A stretch of DNA of 64,000 nucleotides from positions 215,505,949-215,569,948 of the forward strand of contig BTPG01000003.1 in assembly GCA_036245525.1 (NCBI GenBank), given 5' to 3'. The translations under genes and the position numbers were made by a program. Source of the DNA: Semisulcospira habei. Its lineage: Eukaryota > Mollusca > Gastropoda > Semisulcospiridae. The notes beneath the pieces were generated by a model that saw nothing but the letters and a program-made list of their open reading frames with translations, ran no database searches and had not been told where the DNA came from. Positions 53,505-64,000 of this stretch are shown here, piece after piece; position 1 is the first letter of the stretch; each line of letters starts with the position of its first letter.

Positions 53505-55194
53505 ATGGGCACTTGGAACGTCAGAACATTAAGAACGCCTGGAAAGGTAGAGGAACTGACACATGAAATGAACAGATACCATTGGACCAACCTAGGACTT
53601 TGCGAAGTACGATGGAAGAACCTTGGGGAAACATCAACCCAGGAAAACCACAAACTGTACTACAGTGGGAGAGAAGACAAACACGAACAGGGTGTCGGAT
53701 TTCTCGTCCACAAAGACATCGTGAACACCGTCATGAGTTGTCGGCCAGTCTCCAGTAGGCTGATCACCATACACTTGAGGGCAACCCCATTTAATATCAC
53801 CATTGTACAAGTTTATGCCCCAACAACAGAATTTGGCGACGAGGAAATAAAAGACCTCTATGACTAACTGTAAGAAGTTCTGGACCAGACCCCCAAGAAA
53901 GACATTCTTGTGGTGCAGGGAGACTGGAAAGTCAAAATAGGAGAAGGTGCTGCTAGGAACTGGAAACGCACATGCGGACGCTACTGCAATGCAGAGACCA
54001 ACGACAGAGGCTTAAGACTCCTGGAATTTGCCAGTTCAAATGATGTAAAGCTGATGAACACGTTTGGCCCGCACAAAGCATCCAGGAGGTGAACATGGCA
54101 CAGCCCGAATGGAGACCATCATAACCAAATTGACTACATCATGGTGAAGAGACGCTTCCAAACCAGTGTGAACATTGCCAAGACAAGAAGTTTTCCAGGA
54201 GCAGACATTGGAAGCGACCATGACTTAGTGAGGATGACCTTCCGACTCCGCCTAAAGAAGGTCAACAAGCAGGGTCCCACCAGAATCAAGTTTGACCTCG
54301 AGAAGCTGAAAGATACAGAGGTAGCGGAAGTCTTTGAGGCAAAGATAGGAGGAAAATTCGCACCACTGCTACTTCTGGGTGCAGAAGACACGGGCGTGGA
54401 CACACTGGTTGACACATTTAACACTGTTGTAACCCAAACAGCCAGTGAGATCCTTGGCAAACACCGAAAAGCAAAGAAACCTTGGGTTACAGCTGACATC
54501 TTTGTTCTATGTGACAAGCGTCGAGAATTAAAGAAAAAGAAATCAGAGATATAAGGAGCTAAACAATACACGGAAATTAACCAGGATATCAAGATATACA
54601 TGAAAAAGGCAAAGAATAAGTGGATTGAAGATCGGTGTAAACACGTAGAAGAAAATCTGAACAAACATAATAGCAAAAAAAGCATACCAGCTGGTAAAAG
54701 ACCTGACCAGTGTAAAACAAGGACTCCTTAACTCCTTGCATCGCAGGGCAGTGAAGCAGATCCTGCCTGATCCAGCTCTTTCTACTGACCAAAAATTTGA
54801 AAAACTAAAAATGGTTCCTCTTGACAAGCACCATCTCTTTAACAAAGGGATAGTCATATATAAAATCTGGAATGAAATCCACCCAGAATACTTGTGTAAT
54901 CTCTTCACCAAGGTAGCTTCAGGCTATTCAACATCAAGGCGAAACTTCATCACACCACGCCCGAGGATAGATTTATTTAAAACCACAACTGCTTTCTCGG
55001 GCGCCTCGTTTTGGAATAAACTGCCAGCGCACATAACACACACTGGTTCACTCCCCTCTTTCAAGGAAAGCCTCTTCAAGTACCTGCTATCTAACAGCTC
55101 ATTCACTGGTTCGGGTATCTCCATCGCCTAAAGCCTTAATATTAACCTCCGCGCGCACGTGCGTGTATGTGGGTGTGTGTGCGCGCGCGCGTGC

Positions 55195-55265
<71 letters not shown>

Positions 55266-57230
55266 CGTGCGGCGCGAGCGTGCGCGCGTGTTTGATTTCA
55301 GTGAAAGAAGGAATTTTTAAGACTATATTTTTTTTTCCCCGTTCACATTGTTAGTAATCATAATTGGTGCCCTCCATTTTGCCTTATCCATCTCTTTTTG
55401 GACGACTTGTTATATTATGTGCACTTTCATGTTAGTAGCTTTGTACTTTTGTATGTTAGTAGCTTTGTACCTTTAGCAGATTTGTACCTTTGTAGTTTAG
55501 CAACGGCAAGCGTGAAAAATGGCACATGTGCTAACTGCTTCTTCCGTTCAGAAATAAAGTTTCATTTCATTTCATTTCATTTCAAGATAGTGAAGTGAAC
55601 TGTCTTACGGAAGACCAAGACATACTGAAGAGATGGACAGAGTACTGCTCAGATTTGTACAACCACCGAGCTGCAGGGGACCCAGGCATACTTGTCAACC
55701 CACCCGTGACCAACTATAGCAACTATCCCATCCTCCGAGAAGAAGTAGAGGCTGCAGTGAAGTCGCTGAGAAAAGGGAAGGCAGCAGGAGCAGACAACAT
55801 CCCTGCAGAGCTAGTCCAAGAAGGGGGAGAAGACACGATAAGTGCCTTACTAACAATCTGCAATAAGATCTGGCAGTCAGGGGATTGGCCCACACCATGG
55901 ACCCAATCACTTAAAATAACTCTCCCCAAAAAAGGCAACTTACATCAATGCCAGAACTATCGCACGATCAGTCTTATTTCCCACTCAAGCAAAGTCATGT
56001 TAAAGATCCTATTGAACAGGCTGAAGCCACAGGCAGAGGAAATCATAGCTGATGAACAGGCAGGCTTCAGACCAGGGCGCGGCACAACTGAGCAGATCTT
56101 CAGCCTGAGAGTTCTATGTGAGAGATACCTCCAGCACCAGCAGGACCTCTATCATGTCTTTGTGGCATGCACCCCTTTGGTCCACCATGAAGCTATACAA
56201 CATCAATGCCAACCTGATCAAAGTGATAGCAAACCTTTACAACAAGGCCACTAGCGCAGTCTGCTTCAACGGCAAAATAGGAAACTGGTTTAGGACTATA
56301 GTTGGAGTCAGACAAGGCTGCTTGCTCTCACCTACTCTTTTCAACATCTTCCTGGAAAGAATCATGACGGACGCTCTGCAAGATCATGAAGGAACTGTCA
56401 GTATTGGAGGCAGAACAATCACGAACTTGCGCTTTGCGGACGACATTGATGGCCTTTCAGGAACAGAGAAGGATCTAGCTCAGCTGGTGGAAAAGCTGGA
56501 TAGTACAGCCATTGCATATGGGATGGAAATCTGTGCAGAGAAGACCAAACTGATGACCAATAACGCCAGTGGCATTGGCACTGAAATCATGGTTGGAGGC
56601 CAAAAACTGGAAACAGTTAAGGAATTTAAATACTTAGGAGCCATTATGACAGATGAGGGATCAAAACCAGAAATACTGTCCAGGATTGCGCAAACAACAA
56701 CAGCACTGACAAGATTGAAGACCATATGGAAGGACAGAAACATCACACTCTGCTCCATGATCAGACTGATGCGCTCCTTAGTCATCTCAGTGTTCTTGTA
56801 TGCCTGCGAGTCATGGACCCTCACAGCAGACCTTGAAAGGAGGATACAAGCCACTGAAATGAGATGTTTTCGAAGGCTGCTTGGCATCTCATACAGAGAT
56901 CACATCACAAACGAGGGAGTGGGAAGCAGAACCAGGCAAGCCATCGGGCCCTATGAAGACTTATTAGCCATTGTGAGAAAACGCAAACTGAAGTGGTATG
57001 GGCATGTCACGCGTTCAGCAGGGCTTGCCAAAACAATCCTGCAAGGCACTGTGCAAGGAGGACGAAAGAGAGGAAGACAGAGGAAAAGATGGGAGGACAA
57101 TATCTCAGAGTGGACAGGACTGAAGCTGGGCGATACGTTAAGAATGGCAGAAAACAGAAAGGATTGGAGGGAGCTGGTTGCCAAGTCATCAGTGGTGCCC
57201 CAACGGTCGGCAAGACTACGGGAGATAGTA

Positions 57231-57235
<5 letters not shown>
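53505..57235 (+). pseudogene. RTE-like LINE endonuclease-RT, decayed
   Basis: Endonuclease: MGTWNVRTLRTPGKVEELTH, LCEVRWKN, stop at 53,864, VVQGDWKVKIGEGAARNWKR (GDWN Asn replaced by Lys), stop at 54,090, HNQIDYIMVKRRFQT and GSDHDLVRMTF. Linker to 54,552. RT after the nested LINE: GKAAGADNIPAELVQEGGE, NYRTISLISHSSKVMLKIL and EQAGFRPGRGTTEQIFSLRV. Then LYHVF joins directly to WHAPLWSTMK: RT motif A with its catalytic Asp is deleted. VRQGCLLSPTLFNIFLERIM, LRFADDIDGLSG, the C-terminal YGHVTRSAGLAKTILQGTV and GRQRKRWEDN follow in one 372-codon frame. Inactive. Confidence 0.88.
54722..55585 (+). pseudogene. 5'-truncated LINE nested in the RTE-like LINE
   Basis: It encodes only an ORF2 C-terminus: HRRAVKQILPDPALSTDQKF, MVPLDKHHLFNKGIVIYKIW, ITPRPRIDLFKTTTAFSGAS and FWNKLPAHITHTGSLPSF, then stop. 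The 3' UTR holds a (GT)n tract (55,195-55,262) and ends AATAAAGTTTCATTTCATTT, a (TTTCA)n tail. The exact left junction and target duplication were not resolved. Confidence 0.8.
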
Positions 57236-57597
<362 letters not shown>

Positions 57598-57599
57598 AA

Positions 57600-58995
57600 C
57601 TGATGCTGCTGTTTTAGTGTGATTGTCGTTTCGTTGATCGCTGTTGTTGCCGTTGGCTTGTTGGGCCGCCTGAATTGTATACCGTTTTAGTGGTAGGTGC
57701 CTGGTTTTGTCGGTGCAGAAGGGCCTTCATTTCTTCGAGTGCTTCACAAAATAGTTGGCCTCGCTTGTTGCGAGTGCTTCAGTCCTCCTTTCACTTTTGT
57801 GCGCTTTCATGCGAGTTCTTTGTGACCAGTGTAGCCTGGTATTGTGGATTAAAGTTGGTGCTGCGTTGTTTTTTGTGCGAAGTAGGTAGTGTCCGTTTCC
57901 TCTACCCTTAGTCTGTGTTGTGACACACGGAGGCTTGGCCTTACTCGTTGGCGGGAGATAAGTCTTTTAGCAAACAGTATGACGTCATAGCGTGTAGCGA
58001 TTCATGACAGATGTCACTTTGTTGCGGGTTTTACCGTGGGAGTGGGGGGGGGGGGGGGGCTGCTGGACCGATTGTTGGCCTCGGTTGAGTAGCTGGCTCA
58101 CACGTGTCTTGTTAAAACAGAAGAAAATAGGATTGCAGTGTAGTTTGGCGCTTGTTCTAGCGGCTTGTCGGTCGTGTGGTGTTTTATTTTTTCGCCTGGA
58201 TTTCCAGCCTTTTTGAGGCGTGTGGGACGAGTTACTTGGTTGATTACGTTCCATCCACCCTTTGTCAGGTGTGGGGAATGAGTTTCAACCAACGTATTTT
58301 AGGTGTGGGGAGTGAGTCTCAACCACCCTATTTCAGGTGTGGGAGAATGGTCGATGAGTTCCTTCTTACTTGTGGTTTTCTTGGTTGTTTTCGTTCCATC
58401 CACCCTTTGTCAGTGTGGGGAATGAGTCTCAACCACCCTGTTTCAGGTGTGGGAAACAATCGGATGACTGCCTTTTTGCTTGTAGTTCTCCGTTTCTCTT
58501 GGGTCTTGGTCGTTTCTGGCGGAGTTAGGGCTGGAAGCTGTTGCTTCCTTCGTCGTCTCGCTTTGTATGAGGCTTTGTCTTGTGTGAGGGAGCGGCTTGG
58601 TGCAGCCGCGCGCCTGCCGATGACGTATGGTCGAATCTCATTGGTCGGCTGTCGTCGGGCTGGTCGCCCGCTGTCCGTGTGAAATAGCGTCTTGTAACCT
58701 TGGTTGCCGGTGGAGCCTAACTTCTAGATCGGCCGGTCCATTCCTGTGGTATGCTATGTCTCTGTCAGGCGGCGTATAGACGTGGGGATGAGAGGTAGTT
58801 GTCTGTTGATGGTGGTTCAGCTGGATGCTTAGAGTAGACATCTCTCATGACACGTCCGTCTTCCGTAGGTGTTTGCTAGAAAGTGAGCTGGATGGTTTGC
58901 TCTTCTCCCGGCACTGATATGAGCTATCTCCTCTTCTTTAAGAGGCGCTCTCTGCTTAGTTGAATCAGTGTTCCAATCCCCTCAGGACGGTGAGA
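57600..58995. other. interior of the long-inverted-repeat element
   Basis: 57,606-57,633 (GCTGCTGTTTTAGTGTGATT...) continues the left arm, matching the inner end of the right arm at about 59,466-59,490. The rest has no ORF with recognisable motifs. 58,250-58,455 holds four imperfect ~38-bp repeats around GTGTGGGGAATGAGTCTCAA, and a G14 run lies at 58,044-58,060. Confidence 0.6.
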
Positions 58996-60253
58996 CTCAC
59001 TGGTAAAAAAGCAAGACCGGTCCCACCCAGGTATGTATCCTGTCACTCTGGTCCCGACGCCTCTAAATATCCGAGAAGAAGAATGTGAAGCACTCGGGGG
59101 CGTTTCGATCGGTATTCGTAGTTAGTAACTACAGGCTCCGATTTACTCATCAGGTAACCGGCCCACAATTCTCAGTTCATTCCTTGGTGTATTCCACTGT
59201 GTCGCATTTTATTCCTTACATTAGGACATGGTTATTGTTGTCAGTGTAGTCCATGCATGTACCTGTAGTCCTGACGCGGCATTATTGATGTCAAGTATGA
59301 TCGCTTTCAAATCCTTGCAGTATTCCTGACGCAGTATTATTGATGTCAAATATGATCGCTTTCAAATCCTTGCAGGAACCAGTCTTATGTCGGGATACGA
59401 TTGTATCGCCGCGTCTTCTGTTCCCTCGGCGCTTGTTGTCTGGTCCGAAGTCATTTCCTGCTCAAACGACAACCACACTAAAACAGCAGCTGCAGCTACA
59501 ACATTAAGCTGATTTTAAAGCATCAGCTGTGAGATATGCACCACGGCAACACCAACTGCGTACCGGCCATCTACACAGAGGGCAATACTACAAACACCAG
59601 TCCGTCGTATGTGCGGCAAAACAGCCACACAAACACCCGGCATCGTCTACAAACACGAATACACGGAGAATCAACAACAACAACGACGCTAAGTCTGGGA
59701 GGGATCCGTCAAAACGGACGAATTAATAAACAAAGAATATGACTCCCAAGTCCATACACGTTTTATCGCGGCTAAGCCCCGCTGAGCAGGAAATGACTTC
59801 GGACCTGACAGGCACAAGCGCCGAGGGAACAGAAGACGCGGCGATACAATCATACCCCGACATAAGACTAGATCCTGCAAGGATTTGAAAGCGATCATAT
59901 TTGACATCAATAATACTACGTCATGAATACATCAAGGATTTGAAAGCGATCATACTTGACATCAGTAATGCCGCGTCAGGACTACAGGCACATGCATGGA
60001 CTACACTGACAACAATAACCATGTCCTAATGTAAGGAATAAAATGCGACACAGAGGAATACACCAAGGAATGGACTGAGAATTGTAGGCCGGTTCCCTGA
60101 TGAGTAAATCGGAGCCTGGAGTTACTAACTACGAATACCGATCGAAACGCCCCCGAGTCCTTCACATTCTTCTGCTCGGATATTTAGAGGCGTCGTGACG
60201 AGAGTGACAGTTTGCATACCTGGGTGGTACCGGTCTTGCTTTTTTACCAGTAA
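58996..60253. repeat. inverted pair: direct inner copy and right arm
   Basis: 58,996-59,464 (ACTGGTAAAAAAGCAAGACC...) and the reverse complement of 60,253-59,700 match closely, so the segment could fold into a hairpin with arms of about 470 bp. The right arm extends further inward to 59,466, matching the full left arm at 52,268-53,053. The outer ends resemble foldback or Mutator-like long terminal inverted repeats. No transposase belonging to it is seen. Confidence 0.85.
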
Positions 60254-60341
60254 AGTACTGACTCCAAGTATTGTTATATTATTTGAGTGGCCTTGTCGGT
60301 GCGTCTACTATAAAAAGTGGCCCTTAAGTTTTGACCATTAG

Positions 60342-60432
60342 TATACTTTGCAACAATTTTGCAATTTTGAACATCGGGTCTTTCATTTTATCAGCACACA
60401 CATGCCCTAACAACACAACCACAAACGTAACA
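60342..60432 (-). mobile_element. TGTTACG-family solo LTR, 5' part
   Basis: Read minus it begins TGTTACGTTTGTGGTTGTGT at 60,432 and runs to the Tc1 TA target at 60,342; it continues at 49,183. Confidence 0.85.
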
Positions 60433-60786
60433 GCAGCGTAGGTCTAACAGCAAGTTGGGTGGAGCTGCGTTTTGCTGACTGAGCCAGAAAGGTCGGCAAC
60501 TGCACTGACTCGGAGACAAAGTCCGTGCCAATAGACGTGTGCTTCGTTACTTTCTTCATTCAACGACCACAAGCCACAACCGTCCAACAGACATGGATAC
60601 AAATTGGTCTCAGCAACAGGCAAAGATCATTATGAGCCCCAGAAAGGGACACTGATCGTCAAGAGCCCCCGCGAATACTGACCAGCAAAAGAAATACATT
60701 TTTTTGTAATCATCGGAAACACTGTGTTTCTGATGAAACCAAAATTGTCGCATTTGTTTTGCTCCTCAACATATTACATGAACCAC
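60433..60786. other. short intron between LTR and Ig1 exon
   Basis: 60,540-60,665 carries a copy of a ~110-bp motif (CAAGCCACAACCGTC, GATACAAATTGGTCTCAGCA, ATTATGAGCCCC) that recurs at 61,153-61,250 and, inverted, at 61,405-61,505. Confidence 0.6.
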
Positions 60787-61077
60787 CTTTGTTGCTATTT
60801 TTCTTAAGTGCCATCCTCAATGTGTAGGTGACGTGCTTCGTGGAGGTTCCGTTGGCATTCCACGTGAACTGACATGTGAAGGTTTTGCCCTCGTCAGACT
60901 TGTTGACAGTCGGTATTTCCAGAGTTCTGATGACCGCTGTCGACCCAGGCTTCCGCCAGTCCCTCCAGCCTACAGTCGCAGCGGGTTCCCCTGGGTCCAA
61001 GATTTTGCAGTCGCACAGCAACCTCTGGTCAACGTATACAACCTCCGGACAGTTATGGTACAGCTCTCCAGGCATTT
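60787..61077 (-). CDS. receptor gene, first Ig-like domain exon
   Basis: The acceptor is TTTTTTCCCGCCAG before 61,077, with a long pyrimidine tract. The donor is AAAG|GTGGTT at 60,786, giving 291 bases (97 codons), phase 1-1; an alternative TCAT|GTAATA at 60,777 adds three codons. It encodes MPGELYHNCPEVVYVDQRLL, CDCKILDPGEPAATVGWRDW, then DEGKTFTCQFTWNANGTSTK and HVTYTLRMA. The pattern C-(x)C...GWRDW...TFTC is an Ig-like fold of the kind common in molluscan membrane proteins. An NGT sequon is present. Confidence 0.85.
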
Positions 61078-61272
61078 CTGGCGGGAAAAAAGAAAGTCGA
61101 TCAGGTAACCCCTTCCATGCCAACGCACGTCCATTTTGTTTCTGAACTCTTGTGTTCACTGAACGACCAAAAGCCACAATCGTCCTAAGAAGATGGAGAC
61201 AAAGTGGTTTAATGAAGAGACATAGATCCTCCTGATCCCCGCAGTCACGACCGTGTGGTTAAATAGGTTAAG

Positions 61273-61273
<1 letters not shown>

Positions 61274-61340
<67 letters not shown>
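61274..61340. repeat. (AC)n microsatellite
   Basis: 67 bp of AC units in the EGF-Ig1 intron. Confidence 0.96.
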
Positions 61341-61348
<8 letters not shown>

Positions 61349-61733
61349 CACCCCTGCCAATAAGAAGAAGACGAAGATTTGATAACCCCTTCAATGTAGA
61401 GCAAAGACGACTGCGGGGGCTCATGATGATCGTTGCCTCTTGTTGAGACCAATTTGTATCCATGTTTCTAGGGCGGTTGTGGCTCTTGCTGAATGAACAA
61501 AGATCTCAGAACAAAGATCTCAGAACAAATATGCACGTACAGCGGCAGGGAGGGGTTAAAGGTCAGAGCCTACGGGGAGTCACCTACCTCCTAGCTCCCT
61601 CCCCACCTCGGACAGGCCAGTGGCAGTCCTGACACTTTTGACTTCAGATGACGCCATGCTGACACTAGAAGAAATGCACTGTGGCAGACATGCCCGTGAG
61701 TAACTTCTGACAAAAAATAACGTGCACATGTTT

Positions 61734-61799
61734 AACCCTATGCGTGTCGGTAGCGGTGGTAGTCGCGACTAAAACCCCTACCGAAAGGCAAAGGGTTAA
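61734..61799. mobile_element. 66-bp TTAA-flanked palindromic mini-MITE
   Basis: Bounded by TTAA on both sides. The ends CCCTATGCGTGTCGGTAG and (reverse complement) CCCTTTGCCTTTCGGTAG pair imperfectly over about 20 bp with an 18-22 base centre. TTAA targets and CCCTTTG-like ends fit a minimal piggyBac-type MITE. It lies 9 bp past the donor site of the EGF exon. Confidence 0.65.
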
Positions 61800-61808
61800 T
61801 ATACCTAC

Positions 61809-61922
61809 TGAACTGACAGGAGCTGCCGGTGAATCCAGTCGTACAACGACAGACGAAGTAAGACGTATGCTCACTACAAACACCTCTGTCTGCACATGGG
61901 TTACTGGCACACTCATTCTCCT
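61809..61922 (-). CDS. receptor gene, EGF-like domain exon
   Basis: The acceptor is GATGTGTGTTACAG before 61,922 and the donor is TTCA|GTAGGT at 61,808. The 114 bases (38 codons) are phase 1-1. It encodes one complete EGF module with six cysteines: ENECASNPCADRGVC, then SEHTSYFVCRC and TTGFTGSSC. The spacing C-x4-C-x5-C-x8-C-x-C-x8-C and the aromatic/Gly pattern are canonical. It lacks the full D-x-D/N-E calcium-binding start. It is the most N-terminal exon in the window; signal peptide and start must lie beyond. Confidence 0.9.
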
Positions 61923-62012
61923 CTGTAACACACATCAAATATAATAATAGTAAAATACACATGAAATGAGAGAGATTGAAGTCACCGCGGGGTTAAAAAG
62001 ATTATTGCCATA

Positions 62013-62075
62013 TACAATATAATACAATACAATACAATACAATACAATACAATACCGTGTATAATGCAATGCAAT
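62013..62075. repeat. (ATACA)n microsatellite
   Basis: Pentanucleotide ATACA units then degenerate AATGC units. 62,080-62,170 is AT-rich without a gene. Confidence 0.9.
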
Positions 62076-62170
62076 GCAATGCAAAACAATACAACACAAT
62101 GTAAAACTATTTTATTACTCCTTCATGGGGAAATTCACTGGTTGCTAATACAAAACATGGCATCATCATT

Positions 62171-62768
62171 CTATCTATCTATCTATATCCCGTAGTCTTG
62201 CCGACCGTTGGGGCACCACTGATGACTTAACAACCAGCTCCCTCCATTCCTCTCTGTTTTCTGCCATTCTCAGCGTATCGCCCAGCTTCAGTCCTGTCCA
62301 CTCTGAGGTATTGTCCTCCCATCTTTCCCTCTGTCTTCCTCTCCTTCGTCCTCGTTGCACAGTACCTTGCAGGATTGTTTTGGCAAGCCCTGCTGAACGC
62401 GTGACATGCCCATACCACTTCAGTTTGCGTTTTCTCACAATGGCTAATAAGTCTTCATAGGGCCCGATGGCTTGCCTGATTGTGCTTCCCACTTCCTCGT
62501 TTGTGATGTGATCTCTGTATGAGATGTCAAGCAGCCTTCAAAAACATCTCATTTCAGTGGCTTGTATCCTCCTTTCAAGGTCTGCTGTTAGGGTCCATGA
62601 CTCGCAGGCATACAAGAACACTGAGATGACTAAGGAGCGCATCAGTCTGATCTTGGAGCAGAGTGTGATGTTTCTGTCCTTCCATATGGTCTTCAATCTT
62701 GTCAGTGCTGTTGTTGTCTGCGCAATCCTGGACAGTATTTCTGGATTTGATCCCTCATCATCATTCAC
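62171..62768 (-). pseudogene. RTE-like LINE 3' fragment
   Basis: Minus frames NPEILSRIAQTTTALTRLKT, MRSLVISVFLYACESWTLTA and, after a frameshift near 62,530, RQAIGPYEDLLAIVRKRKLK, YGHVTRSAGLAKTILQGTV and SSVVPQRSARLRDIDR with stop. It is a close relative of the LINE ending at 57,235; its tail (plus CTATCTATCTATCTATA) is the same (GATA)n kind, here only about 20 bp. Confidence 0.9.
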
Positions 62769-62799
62769 TCATTCAATTAATTAAATAAACTATAACTCT

Positions 62800-63850
62800 C
62801 CATTAAAGAAATAAACTGTAACAGAGGTTCTGGTACCTTTGTAACACTCCTGGCATTATAAACACTTATGATGTATGCTCTAAGTGCTTCTGGTGTCAGT
62901 ACTAAATGGAGCCAGAACTAAAGATTTAAAGAATGTTGACAAAAACTATCTACTGATACCACTGTTGAAAAGGGAACAGCCTGAGGGACAACAAAAGCTG
63001 GCATAACGTGATGTACTACCTTTGGGTACTCGGAGTCTGTCTCTTTGTTCGGTAAGTCTACTGTCAAATTCAAATAGTGACGACAGGTATGCGCTTTTTT
63101 ACATTAACTGCTGTATTTTGTTTCCACCTGAGTGCGTTGTCAAAATGAACATCCAAATACTTGTAGGACTCTACACGCTCAACTTCTGTTCCCTTGATGA
63201 CAACAGGATCGGGATGATGTTTGTTTTTCCTGAAATCTATGACCATCTCTCTTGTTTTGCCAACATGTAATTAAAGGTTCTTCCAATCACACCACTCTAC
63301 AAAGTCGTCGATCTCTTGTCGATAGTGTCTGTTGTCTTCATCAGTTATCTGCCCTGTCAGTGTCGTGTCGTCAGCGTATTTGTCCATGACACAGTCGTCA
63401 TGAGTGGCTCTAAGTCTGCTGTGTGCAAACAAAACACAAAAGGCGAAAGGACAGTTTAATGTGGCGCGCCAGTGTTGGTAAAAAAGCACATTAAATTTGA
63501 GATTATATCCGAACTAATTCTGACATACCGTGGGCGGTTAGGGAGACAGTCCAAAACCTAAAGAATGGTACAGGCATTTATGTTCATGTTAACTAAATTG
63601 TAACCGAGGATGTGTGGCTGAATGGTGTTAAAAGCAGATGACAAATCATAGGATATCAGTGGAATGGAGGTTCCTGTTTTTTTCTAAATGAGAGTAGATG
63701 TTTACAACATGCAAAATGACGTCATGAACACTTCTGTGCCTTCTGTAAGCAAACTAAAAGTGGTCCATAAAGGGGTCTATAGTCTTAATCAGTGTGTTTC
63801 TTGTTTGTTTGTGTGCTGATCACAAGGTGACGTAAAAGCGCTAAGCACAT
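62800..63850 (-). pseudogene. Rex1-like LINE RT remnant
   Basis: In minus sense: YDLSSAFNTIQPHIL (motif A, near 63,640), then KYADDTTLTGQITDEDNRHY and FVEWCDWKNL (63,400-63,290), then GKTREMVIDFRKNKHHPDPV and VERVESYKYLDVHFDNALRW (63,260-63,120). The frames are broken between blocks. The motifs match Rex1/Jockey-type LINEs of the 37,889 kind. It stops at the right-edge (CT)n tract. Confidence 0.8.
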
Positions 63851-63930
63851 TATACACTGTTGCTGTTGTTATACATTGTTGCTGAACTGACGCAAAGCAC
63901 CAGAAACGTCATTGTTATACATGAATTGAT

Positions 63931-63935
<5 letters not shown>

Positions 63936-64000
<65 letters not shown>
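63936..64000. repeat. (CT)n microsatellite, cut by window edge
   Basis: At least 65 bp of CT units up to the end of the window. Confidence 0.97.

Noticed and set aside
58176..58682. 168-codon ORF in the long-inverted-repeat element
   Set aside because: It runs through ~38-bp tandem repeats and has no recognisable motif or related copy.

Overview
The window looks like a piece of a large, repeat-packed animal genome, most likely a marine mollusc or another lophotrochozoan. This is inferred from the transposon mix (RTE, CR1/L2 and Rex1-like LINEs, Ngaro-like, Gypsy, Tc1 and pogo-PHD elements), tRNA-derived and CCCGGGTGGGG-type short retroposons, abundant microsatellites, and a phase-1 Ig/EGF receptor gene. 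No taxonomic marker gene is present.

Only one host gene is supportable. It runs on the minus strand from about 61,922 to 3,140 (58.8 kb) and its 5' end lies outside the window. Its exons are all phase 1-1 and have matching splice signals: an EGF exon (61,809-61,922), Ig1 (60,787-61,077), Ig2 (47,995-48,300, with a GC donor), Ig3 (16,951-17,289), a transmembrane exon (4,141-4,287), one or two possible tyrosine-bearing tail exons (3,491-3,901) and a terminal exon (3,140-3,321). The product would be a type I membrane receptor, EGF-Ig-Ig-Ig-TM-tail. About 1.2 kb of coding sequence is scattered through introns inflated by transposons.

Region by region: 1-2,490 holds a LINE fragment, a (GA)n tract, an LTR remnant with a tRNA-Pro primer site, a possible Penelope/hammerhead remnant and a Tc1 pseudogene. 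The Ig3-TM intron (4,288-16,950) holds a 20-21 bp minisatellite split by insertions, a Gypsy pol remnant split by a CR1-like LINE, a pogo-PHD transposon and LTR, SINE-like and hAT-like pieces. The Ig2-Ig3 intron (17,290-47,994, 30.7 kb) holds a solo LTR, a CR1-like LINE split by a complete 3.9 kb RTE-like LINE, a tandem repeat carrying two hammerhead ribozyme cores (27,240-28,722), an Ngaro-like tyrosine-recombinase retroelement (29,501-34,926), an L2-like LINE split by an RTE fragment, a Rex1-like LINE, and a tRNA SINE split by a full-length LINE with an intact 1,004-codon ORF. The Ig1-Ig2 intron (48,301-60,786) is a solo LTR holding a Tc1 element, which in turn holds a CR1-like LINE, a SINE-like copy and a long-inverted-repeat element, itself holding a third RTE-like LINE. 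Without that nest the intron would be about 0.7 kb.

The strongest non-standard signal is the hammerhead satellite: two ~535 bp monomers, each with a complete hammerhead core and a GUC cleavage triplet 542 bp apart, plus a head-to-head inverted partial monomer. Other points of interest are a nearly identical structured 79-nt 5' leader shared by two otherwise divergent LINE families, and small palindromic elements sitting within tens to hundreds of bases of the receptor exons.
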